NCBI GenBank assembly: GCA_005776735.1
Contig: SXOM01000648.1
Span: 1-17,344 of the forward strand
DNA length: 17,344 nucleotides
From: Pseudomonadota bacterium
GTDB taxonomy: Bacteria > Myxococcota_A > UBA796 > SXON01
Direction of reading: 5' to 3'
A program made the position numbers and the translations under genes. The notes under the pieces were generated by a model, which saw nothing but the letters and a program-made list of their open reading frames with translations, made no database searches and was not told the origin of the DNA. Positions 5,762-12,317 of this stretch are shown here, piece after piece. Position 1 is the first letter of the stretch, and each line of letters begins with the position of its first letter.

Positions 5762-8700
5762 TCAGAGCTGGAAGCCGATGGAGAGCACGCCGCCGTGCGT
5801 GGAGTCGATGAGCTGCCCGACCTGCTTGCCGTCGGTGTTCTCGATGCTGATGTCGCGCATCGACAGCTCGTACGCGAGGCTCGCGTAGACGTTGGGCAGG
5901 AAGGCGTAGCCGAACTCGGCGTCGAGCTCGTGGTTCCACGGCACCGTGCCGCCCGCGAGGTGCTCCGAGAACGCCACCACCGCGAACATCTGTTCGCCGA
6001 TCTCGGCGTTGGCCTCGGCGCCCACCACGAACGAGTTGAGGTTGAGCTGGTCGAGCTGGATTTCCTGGCCGCCCTTGACCGAGAACGTCTGCACGTCGCT
6101 GATGCCCCAGCCGATGCGCGCGCCGACCCCGAAGGCGTTGGCGCCCGCTTCGAACGGGTAACGAACGATGCCTACCGCGCGGGTGGAGAGGAGCCAGTCG
6201 TTGACGATGCCCTGCGACTCACACTCGTTCTCGAGCGCCTTGCAGAGCTCGCGAGGGTCGAGGCCGTAGCTGACCACGCCGAAGTCGACCTCGCCGCCGA
6301 CGTAGGGGATGCCTGGCACGTACACCCGCGCCTGTGCGTGGGCGCCGTACGCCGGCGAAGTCAGGACCAGGCGCTTGGGGAAGAGCACCGTCATCTGCGT
6401 GAGCGGGAGCTGGTCGTACTGGTAGAAGGCCCCTTCGAAGCCAGCGCGGACCCGGAGCCACGGGCGCTCGGAGTCCGGACGCGGCGCGGGCGTCGGCTTC
6501 GGGGTCGGCGTGGGCGTCGGGGTCGGCGTGACCGGCACCGGCGTGGGCGTCGGGGTCGGCGTCGGCGTGGGCGTGGGCGTGGGGGTCGGCGTCGGCGTCG
6601 GCGCGGCGTACGGGTCGGTCTTGGTGGTGGTCGCGTAGGGGTTGCTGCCCCAGGCGTCCGCCGCCCCGCCGACGGGCAGGCGCATGAAGCTCGAGGTGGA
6701 GCCGTCGGCCGTGGCCACGGAGACCTTCACGTCGCCGGAGGCGTTGGCCGGGACGGTGAGGGAGGCCTCGTACGTGCCGCCGCCGAGGTCGGTCACGGTG
6801 CCGACCGTGCCCGCCGAGCTGAGGAAGTCGAGCTGCTGGCCCGCGACGCCGCGGCCCTGGTCGTCGTTGAGCGTGACGCGCAGGGTGACCTTGCCGCCGG
6901 GAGAGACGGTCGCCGGATCGGAGACGATCGCCGCGCGGCTCGGACGCACCGCCGCCGTCGAGGTCGCGGTGATCGGACCCGCCGCGGCCACGCCGCCGCC
7001 TTCGCGCTCGACCCGGAGCTCGGCGAGCGCCTGGTCCCACTCGGCGACCAACGCCGCGTCGGCCTTGGAGCCTGCCACGGGGAGGGTCGGCAGCACCACG
7101 CCCGCCGGCACCTGCGCCAGCGCACCCGCCGCGACCAGGTCGCCCGAGGTGACCTCGTAGGTGGCCAGGCCCGCCTTGCGGCCGGCGGTGTAGTGCACCT
7201 GGGCGAGGCCTTCGCCGTTGGTCGTGGCCTGCTGCGGGAGCGTCCCGTCGCCGCCGGTGAGCTTGATGGCGACCGGCACGTTGGGCACCGGATACCCGAA
7301 CTCGTCGACCGCGAGGATGGTCAGCATCGCCGAGCCCTGGCCGTCGTTGGCGACGCGGGTGCGGCTGGGCACGACCAGGAGGCGCGCGAGCGGGTTGCCG
7401 GTGACCGGGGCCGCGACCGACGCGCTGAGCTCGACCGCGCCGCCGGTGGTCGTGAAGAGCGCCTGGTAGTCGCCGTTGCGGAGGTCCTTGACGTCGCCCT
7501 TGAGACGCGCCCCGGCCGCGCCGAAGCTGAGCGTACGCGCGCCGAGGCCGACACCGTCGGGGCCGGTGACCTTCGCGAACACCTTGAACCCCTCGGCGGT
7601 GGCGGGCAGCGTGGTCGGCTCCGCGGTGATCTCGACCTTGGCCGGCCGGACGCTCACGAGGTTCACGGTCTGGGACGCGGTCTGCACCGCGGGGCGGTCG
7701 GCGAGGTTGGCCGAGATCGTGGCCTGCGCGGCGGTGGCGCCGGTCGGCGGCGAGTAGGTCGCGGTGTAGACGCCGTTGCCGGCGTGCTTGGCGGCGGTGA
7801 TCGTGCCGCCCGTCGCGGTGAAGACCACCTGGGCCGCGGTGTCGGGCCGCCCGTCGGGGGTGGTGACCATCGCGTGTACCGGGACCTGGACGCGCGCGTC
7901 GCCCGGGAGGGCCACCGCGGTGGGCACGATGGCGATGCGGCGCCCTTCGGGCACCTGCAGGTCCATCGGCTCGGACAGCGTCTTGCCGTCGGGGGTGATC
8001 GTGATCTTCTCGGCCATCGGCGCCCCGGGCGGCACGAGCATCGGTACGCGGGCACGCCCCTGCACGTCGGCCTGGATGGGGCCGTACTGCTGGTCGCCGA
8101 TCTTCACGATCACGCGGGCGTTGGGCTGGGTGGTGACCGGGAAGTCGACCTTGCCGACCATCGGGATCGCGAGGGTGCCGAACGTGCGGGAAGGATCCCG
8201 CTTGTCGGCGAAGGTGACGAGCTCCACGTAGGGCGCGTGCACGTCGGTCGGGGAGACGTAGAGGGCGCTGAACTGCCCGCCGCCGAGGTTGGTGACGTTC
8301 TCCACCTTGCCGCGGGTCGCCGACACCAGCAGGTCGACCCCGCCGAGGGCCTGACGGTCGCCGCCGGCCAGGTTGAACGAGAGGGTGGCCGTGCGGTCCT
8401 GGCCGAGCGTCATGCGCATCGGGTTGGCCGCCGCGGTGAGCGCCCGGCTGCGCGGGGCGGCCACGTTCACGTTCCAGCTCTTCTGGACGTTGTCCTTCCC
8501 GATCTTGCCCTTGAGGGTGAGGCTCACCGTGGTGCGGGCCTCGACCTTGGCCGGGGTGTAGGCGATGCGGTACAACCCGCCGCCCGCATCGGTGAGCGCG
8601 CCCACCGTCCCGGCGGAGACCGAGGGCTTGAGCTGCAGGCCGGCGAGGGGCGCGCCCGACGCGTCGAGCGCGAGCACGTAGAGGTCGGCCGAGGTGGCGC

Positions 8701-8854
8701 CGTCGCCGACGATCGAGGTCGCCGGGATCATCTCGAGCAGGCCGGTACCTTCGAAGACCGCGGCGGGCTGGGCGTAGGCGGCCGAGGGGAGGACCGCCGC
8801 GGTGGCGGTGGCGCCGACGAGAACGAGGCCGAGGACGAGGGACAGCTTGTGCAT
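5762..8854 (-). CDS. Surface protein: signal peptide, about six Ig-like (invasin/filamin-type) domains, (TP)n linker, C-terminal outer-membrane barrel-like domain
   Basis: A protein of about 1030 residues. A Sec signal peptide (MHKLSLVLGLVLVGATATAA...AYA) probably ends after residue 28. About six Ig-like beta-sandwich domains follow, at roughly 45-105, 141-215, 305-395, 405-480, 491-575 (invasin Big_1-like) and 638-720. Several share a G-T-V-x-x-[LV]-T-D-x-G-G-G-x-Y-x-A signature seen in filamin/invasin repeats. Residues 752-790 are a Thr-Pro repeat. The last 235 residues have alternating beta-strand character with aromatic girdles, a CKALENEC loop that could form a disulfide, and end in GFQL, like an outer-membrane barrel. 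Probably a surface or periplasm-spanning structural or adhesive protein; ligand unknown. The ATG at 8854 was chosen because GGAG lies 9 bases upstream; an ATG at 8860 is only 3 bases from it. A promoter is visible upstream. Confidence 0.85.
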   Translation of the reverse strand: MHKLSLVLGLVLVGATATAAVLPSAAYAQPAAVFEGTGLLEMIPATSIVGDGATSADLYVLALDASGAPLAGLQLKPSVSAGTVGALTDAGGGLYRIAYTPAKVEARTTVSLTLKGKIGKDNVQKSWNVNVAAPRSRALTAAANPMRMTLGQDRTATLSFNLAGGDRQALGGVDLLVSATRGKVENVTNLGGGQFSALYVSPTDVHAPYVELVTFADKRDPSRTFGTLAIPMVGKVDFPVTTQPNARVIVKIGDQQYGPIQADVQGRARVPMLVPPGAPMAEKITITPDGKTLSEPMDLQVPEGRRIAIVPTAVALPGDARVQVPVHAMVTTPDGRPDTAAQVVFTATGGTITAAKHAGNGVYTATYSPPTGATAAQATISANLADRPAVQTASQTVNLVSVRPAKVEITAEPTTLPATAEGFKVFAKVTGPDGVGLGARTLSFGAAGARLKGDVKDLRNGDYQALFTTTGGAVELSASVAAPVTGNPLARLLVVPSRTRVANDGQGSAMLTILAVDEFGYPVPNVPVAIKLTGGDGTLPQQATTNGEGLAQVHYTAGRKAGLATYEVTSGDLVAAGALAQVPAGVVLPTLPVAGSKADAALVAEWDQALAELRVEREGGGVAAAGPITATSTAAVRPSRAAIVSDPATVSPGGKVTLRVTLNDDQGRGVAGQQLDFLSSAGTVGTVTDLGGGTYEASLTVPANASGDVKVSVATADGSTSSFMRLPVGGAADAWGSNPYATTTKTDPYAAPTPTPTPTPTPTPTPTPTPTPVPVTPTPTPTPTPKPTPAPRPDSERPWLRVRAGFEGAFYQYDQLPLTQMTVLFPKRLVLTSPAYGAHAQARVYVPGIPYVGGEVDFGVVSYGLDPRELCKALENECESQGIVNDWLLSTRAVGIVRYPFEAGANAFGVGARIGWGISDVQTFSVKGGQEIQLDQLNLNSFVVGAEANAEIGEQMFAVVAFSEHLAGGTVPWNHELDAEFGYAFLPNVYASLAYELSMRDISIENTDGKQVGQLIDSTHGGVLSIGFQL
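6486..6601 (-). repeat. Degenerate hexanucleotide repeat encoding (Thr-Pro)n
   Basis: On the plus strand this tract is an imperfect series of GGCGTC/GGCGTG/GGGGTC units. On the coding strand it reads ACG/ACC CCG/CCC codons for two Thr-Pro runs (roughly eleven and five units) separated by a VPVT interruption. It sits exactly between the Ig-like domains and the barrel-like domain, so it is probably a rigid spacer. Synonymous variation shows the repeat is old or selected at protein level, yet slippage could still change its length. Confidence 0.85.
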
Positions 8855-8882
8855 GGACATGGACTCCGCAGCGGGGCGCGCT

Positions 8883-8910
8883 ATGGTACTGCGCCCCCGC
8901 ACCATGTCAA
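8883..8910 (-). promoter_or_regulatory. Sigma-70-type promoter for the Ig-domain surface protein
   Basis: On the minus strand a perfect -35 TTGACA (8910 to 8905) is followed after 16 bases by TACCAT (8888 to 8883), which matches TATAAT at four of six positions. The predicted start of transcription is near 8876. That leaves a leader of about 20 bases containing GGAG before the ATG at 8854. The -35 box overlaps the start codon (8904-8906) of the divergent methyltransferase gene. Confidence 0.6.
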
Positions 8911-9662
8911 CGAAGGTGGAGAGCGATCCCACGATCTCACGAGCCTTTGACCGCGAGTCGTGGGGGTACGAGGCGCGCTGGGAATGTAGCCCGTTGGTGC
9001 AGTTCTGGCGTGCACGTGTGCTGGGTCGTGTGCTCGCGGCCGTGCCCCCGGGGGGCCGAATCGCCGACCTCGGCGGGGGCACCGGCGCCGACGCGGTGGT
9101 GCTCGCGGCGGCGGGGCGGTTCGTGCGCGTGGCCGACGTCTCGCCGGGGATGGTGCGCGTGGCGCGGTCCCGTGGCGTCGACGCGGTCGTGGCCGATCTC
9201 GCGGACGCGCCCGCGGTGCTCGGCGGCGGCCACGACGCCGTGCTCGCCAACTTCGGCGTCCTCAACTGCCTGCCTTCGCTCGACGGCCTCGGCGAGCGGG
9301 TCAGCGGCCTCGTGGCCCCGGGCGGCCACGTGGTGCTGGTCTGGATGTCGCGGCACTGTCCGGTCGACACGCTGGCTTGCCTCGTGCGCGGCCGCCGGCC
9401 CCGCCGCGGGCGGCCCTCGGCCGAGGTCGGTGGGCTGACCGTGCCGCTGAGGTGGTGGTCGGTCGCCGAGGTGCGCGCGGCCTTGCCGCAAGGGGCCGAG
9501 GTCCTCGCCGTCGAGGCCATCGGCCTCTTCGACCCGGCGCCCGACCTCGGGGGTCGGCTGGGTCGGCGCTCGGTGTGGGAGCGGCGGGTGGCGACCCTGC
9601 CCGGGTTGCGGGCGCTCGGCGACCACACCCTGCTGCACGCCCGGCTCCCGGGGCGTGCGTGA
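8904..9662 (+). CDS. Class I SAM-dependent methyltransferase
   Basis: A 252-residue protein with a Rossmann-fold methyltransferase core. Motif I is IADLGGGTG at residues 53-61. VRVADVSPGMVRVARSRG follows (the acidic end of strand 2), then VVADLADAP and the motif IV-like AVLANFGVLNCLPSL, then a GLVAPGGHVVLVWM strand. The start MSTKVESDPTISRAFD at 8904 is preferred because 'xxAFD' about 15 residues in is typical of these enzymes; an ATG at 8883 would add seven residues. No Shine-Dalgarno is visible. The C-terminal third is Arg-rich and not recognised, and the substrate cannot be read from sequence. The stop overlaps the radical SAM start as GTGA, so the two are very likely co-translated and act in one pathway. 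The divergent surface-protein promoter overlaps its start. Confidence 0.88.
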   Translation: MSTKVESDPTISRAFDRESWGYEARWECSPLVQFWRARVLGRVLAAVPPGGRIADLGGGTGADAVVLAAAGRFVRVADVSPGMVRVARSRGVDAVVADLADAPAVLGGGHDAVLANFGVLNCLPSLDGLGERVSGLVAPGGHVVLVWMSRHCPVDTLACLVRGRRPRRGRPSAEVGGLTVPLRWWSVAEVRAALPQGAEVLAVEAIGLFDPAPDLGGRLGRRSVWERRVATLPGLRALGDHTLLHARLPGRA

Positions 9663-11125
9663 CGCCCCACCGCCTCATCCTGTTCAACCCGCGGGCGCAA
9701 CGTTCGCACCGGCGACTGCCGCTCTCGTTGCTCCACGTGGTCCGCGCGCTCCCGCCGGACCGGGACTGGACGTTGGTCGACGGCAACGTCGAGCCGGACG
9801 CCGAGCTGCGCCTGCGGTCGTTGTGCGCGGAGGGGCCGGTCGTCCTCCTGGTGACGGTGATGCCCGGCCCCCAGCTCCGCGTGGCGACGCCCTTGTGTCG
9901 GGAGCTCGTGCGCGCCAACCCGCGCCTGGTGGTCGTGTGGGGAGGGTACTTCCCCTCGGTGCACCCGGAAGCGGTCGCGCGGGATCCCGGCGTGCACCTC
10001 GTGGCGGTGGGCCAGGGCGAAGCGACCGTCGCCGACGTGCTCGCCGCAGTCGAAGCCGGCGCCGATCCCCTCGTGGCGGGGACGGCGGCGTGGCGTGGGG
10101 GCGCCCTCGTCCGCGGGGCCACGCGTCCGCTGGTCGCGAGCGCGACCTACGGCCCCACGCCGTACGGGCGGGTCGACATGGAGCGATACGCCGCGCGTAC
10201 GTTCCTCGGCGAGCGCACCTACAACCTCCACACCAGCGTCGGCTGCCCCTTCCTGTGCAACTTCTGCGCGGTGGTCAACCTGTACGCCGGGCGGTGGTTG
10301 CCCGACCCCGCCGCCGCGGTCGTCGCGGAGGTGCGGACCTTGGCGCGTGACCACCGCGCCGACGCGGTGGAGTTCCACGACAACAACTTCTTCGCGTGGG
10401 AGCGTCGGTGTCGCGAGGTGGCCGACGGCATCGCCGATCTCGGGCTCTCCTGGTGGGGCGAAGGCCGGGTCGACACCATGCTCGGGTTCGCCGGGGCGAC
10501 GTGGGAGGCGATGGCCCGCGCCGGGTTGCGGATGGTCTTCTACGGCGCCGAGAGCGGCGACGACGAAGCGCTCGAGCGCATGGACAAGGGCGGTCTCCGG
10601 TCGGCCGACACGCGCGCGCTCAACCGCCTCGCGCGCCGGCACGGGGTCGTGCCCGAGTTCAGCTTCGTGCTCGGAAACGCCGGCGACCCGGAGCGCGACG
10701 TGCGCCTGAGCCTCGAGCTCATCCGCGTGCTCAAGGCGGACAACCCCGACTGCGAGATCATCCTGTACCTGTACACCCCGGTCCCGCTCCCGGGGCAGTG
10801 GGCCGAGGCGGAGCGGCTCGGCATGCGCTTCCCCGACACGCTCGACGGCTGGCTCGGCCCTCCGTGGAGCGACTTCGACCACCGCCGCACCGAGAGCACC
10901 CCGTGGATGACGGCCGATCTTCGGCGACGTATCTACGATTTCGAGGTGGTCCTCAACGCGCGGTACCCCACCGCCACCGACCGCCACCTGGCCGCGTGGC
11001 AGCGCCGGGCCCTCCGAGGCCTGGCGCGGTTCCGGTGGTCGCGCGGGTGGACGGGGCACCCCTGGGAGCTCAAGGCGCTCCTGCGAGCGTGGTCCTATCG
11101 GCGTCCCGAGGAGATGGGATTCTGA
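9659..11125 (+). CDS. B12-binding-domain radical SAM enzyme
   Basis: A 488-residue protein from a GTG start overlapping the methyltransferase stop. Residues 1-140 look like the N-terminal cobalamin-binding Rossmann domain of B12 radical SAM proteins (VVLLVTVMPGPQ, VVVWGGYFPSVHPE, VHLVAVGQGEATVADVL), though a canonical DxHxxG cobalamin-ligand motif was not seen. The radical SAM cluster motif is exact: Cys196-x3-Cys200-x2-Cys203 in SVGCPFLCNFC. Family-typical elements follow: VEFHDNNFF, the GEGRVDTM strand, GLRMVFYGAESGDDEAL and a substrate-facing FSFVLGNAGDPERD. The C-terminal 110 residues are Trp/Arg-rich. The class includes methylases of unreactive carbons and ring-forming enzymes in antibiotic, hopanoid and chlorophyll synthesis; the substrate here is unknown. 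Translation ends in an AT-rich island holding a terminator. Confidence 0.92.
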   Translation: MTPHRLILFNPRAQRSHRRLPLSLLHVVRALPPDRDWTLVDGNVEPDAELRLRSLCAEGPVVLLVTVMPGPQLRVATPLCRELVRANPRLVVVWGGYFPSVHPEAVARDPGVHLVAVGQGEATVADVLAAVEAGADPLVAGTAAWRGGALVRGATRPLVASATYGPTPYGRVDMERYAARTFLGERTYNLHTSVGCPFLCNFCAVVNLYAGRWLPDPAAAVVAEVRTLARDHRADAVEFHDNNFFAWERRCREVADGIADLGLSWWGEGRVDTMLGFAGATWEAMARAGLRMVFYGAESGDDEALERMDKGGLRSADTRALNRLARRHGVVPEFSFVLGNAGDPERDVRLSLELIRVLKADNPDCEIILYLYTPVPLPGQWAEAERLGMRFPDTLDGWLGPPWSDFDHRRTESTPWMTADLRRRIYDFEVVLNARYPTATDRHLAAWQRRALRGLARFRWSRGWTGHPWELKALLRAWSYRRPEEMGF

Positions 11126-11130
11126 AAAAC

Positions 11131-11162
11131 GCGATCACGGATCGCTTGTATTTTCGTTTTTT
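11131..11162 (+). terminator. Rho-independent terminator after the radical SAM gene
   Basis: Five bases after the TGA stop there is a perfect stem GCGATC (11131-11136), loop ACG, GATCGC (11140-11145), followed by the T-rich run TTGTATTTTCGTTTTTT. An A-run at 11125-11129 precedes the stem, so the reverse strand also has stem plus T-run and could terminate antisense transcription. This is the only clear U-tract terminator in the window. Confidence 0.75.
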
Positions 11163-11174
11163 GTGTTTTATGAT
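11146..11174 (+). promoter_or_regulatory. Promoter for the pseudokinase-like gene, overlapping the terminator T-tract
   Basis: TTGTAT (11146-11151), a 17-base spacer and TATGAT (11169-11174, five of six matches to TATAAT) form a plausible sigma-70 promoter. The predicted start is near 11181, about 23 bases before the ATG at 11204. The weak -35 box coincides with the start of the terminator's T-tract, so one short AT-rich stretch appears to end one transcript and start the next. Confidence 0.5.
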
Positions 11175-11203
11175 CGGATCGTGCTTCCCCACCCGGTCCG
11201 ACC

Positions 11204-12235
11204 ATGAACGGCGACCACGCCCTCTGGCTCCAGGCCACCCGCCGGGACTCGGCCTCGGCGGCGCGGTTGTTGGCACCCGAGTTCCGCATGCAGGTGGGCT
11301 CGGTGCTCGCGGGGCCGCTCCTGGCGCGCACCCTGCGCGGCGGGCTCTTCGCGGTGGTCGACGGCGACACCATCCTGCCGCGCGTGGCGGTCGAGGTGGG
11401 GGCGGCGCCCGCCGAGGACCAGACCGACGGGGTGCTCGTCGAGGCGGTCCGGGCGGCGGCGAGCCACGGCCTGGCGATGGTGCACGCGACGGGCCGAGAA
11501 GCCGGCGTGCGGTGGGCCCTGGTGGAGCGCGTGCACGGCTGGCCCCTGCGCGTGCTGCTGGGTCGTCGCGGCCTCGCGTTCAGCGGGCGCCGGCTCGCCG
11601 CGCTCGGCGCCGAGCTCGCCGACGTCCTCGCCACGATGGGTCGGGCCCAGCAGGGGGTGCGGCTGGTCCACGGCCGGCTCAGCGTGGGGCACGTCCTCAT
11701 CGACGTCACGGGCCGGGCGCGCCTCGGCGGCTCGCCGGTGGCCTCCGACTTTCCCGGCCTCGTCCCCGATGCGATCGGCCTCGGTGTCACGCTCGCCTGC
11801 GCCGCGCTTGCGGTCGCGCCGGCCTCGGCCACGTCCACGCCGGCGTCGAACCGTGCGCTCGCGGCGGCGCTGGACCGGCCCGAGCACAGCGGGCGGCTCT
11901 CTCCGTCGTTGCGCAAGTTGGTCCAGTCGCTGCTCGTGCTCGATCCGCGCGGGTTCCTGCCGTCGATGTCGGTGCTCCGCGACGAATTCGCGCGCCACAT
12001 GGAGGGGCTGCCGATGGGCATGCCCGACCCGGCGTGGGGCCGAGCGCTGTCCGACGCGGTGCAGGGTCTGCCCCCGGGCCACCGTCCGACCGCGCAAGAC
12101 GCGCAAGCGGTCTACGACGAGCTCCTGCCGCACGTCGAGGCGCTGCGTCCGCCCCGGCCGCGCGTGTTGGCGTTGGTGCCGCCGCCGGACCTGGGCGCGC
12201 CCATCGACGGCGCCGAGCGGCCCGACGCGGGGTGA
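11204..12235 (+). CDS. Degenerate protein-kinase-like (pseudokinase) protein
   Basis: A 343-residue protein that weakly follows the Ser/Thr kinase layout. WALVERVHGWPLRVLL at about 105-120 resembles the strand 5/hinge region (family LVMEYVDGEPLSRLL). HGRLSVGHVLID at 156-167 lines up with the catalytic loop HGDLxPxNVLLD, with the catalytic Asp replaced by Arg158 and the metal-binding Asn by His163. The DFG position reads LGG (174-176). No glycine-rich loop or ATP-anchoring Lys is obvious in the first 70 residues. The middle and C-terminal parts are helical, with LVQSLLVLDPRGFLPSMSVLRDEF resembling the kinase C-lobe 'LLxxDPxxRP' helix. The N-terminus has no signal or membrane segment. It is probably a catalytically dead kinase fold acting as scaffold or regulator. 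That is inference from alignment by eye; a true hypothetical protein is the alternative. It has its own promoter. Confidence 0.6.
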   Translation: MNGDHALWLQATRRDSASAARLLAPEFRMQVGSVLAGPLLARTLRGGLFAVVDGDTILPRVAVEVGAAPAEDQTDGVLVEAVRAAASHGLAMVHATGREAGVRWALVERVHGWPLRVLLGRRGLAFSGRRLAALGAELADVLATMGRAQQGVRLVHGRLSVGHVLIDVTGRARLGGSPVASDFPGLVPDAIGLGVTLACAALAVAPASATSTPASNRALAAALDRPEHSGRLSPSLRKLVQSLLVLDPRGFLPSMSVLRDEFARHMEGLPMGMPDPAWGRALSDAVQGLPPGHRPTAQDAQAVYDELLPHVEALRPPRPRVLALVPPPDLGAPIDGAERPDAG

Positions 12236-12260
12236 AGGGTAGGTCGTCCGGGCGGGTGGG

Positions 12261-12309
12261 GCGGTGCGGTAGGCCCGTCCCGAAGGCAGCCGGGGCGGGC
12301 CCGCACCGC
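12261..12309. terminator. Long GC-rich hairpin between convergent genes, probable bidirectional terminator
   Basis: GCGGTGCG (12261-12268) pairs with CGCACCGC (12302-12309), and GGCCCGTCCC (12272-12281) pairs with GGGGCGGGCC (12292-12301). The left arm carries a 3-base bulge, there is one G-U pair, and the loop is 10 bases (12282-12291). This makes an 18-pair stem in an 82-base gap between convergent genes. No T-tract is present. A termination or transcript-end-stabilising role is inferred from position. Confidence 0.6.
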
Positions 12310-12317
12310 GGCGCGAC

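Noticed and set aside
6486..6601. Regular repeat considered as a CRISPR array or tandem regulatory repeat
   Set aside because: The units are 6 bases, have no spacers and translate in frame as Thr-Pro.
5699..8950. Long plus-strand open frame antisense to the surface protein
   Set aside because: Its Arg/Gly/His/Val-rich translation is a mirror of GC-biased codons of the real gene, with no domain or signal; a typical high-GC shadow.
8861..11059. Upstream extension of the minus-strand surface-protein frame through the methyltransferase and radical SAM region
   Set aside because: The true start is fixed by a signal peptide, a Shine-Dalgarno and a promoter near 8854-8910; the extension is low-complexity Pro/Arg/His sequence antisense to recognised genes.
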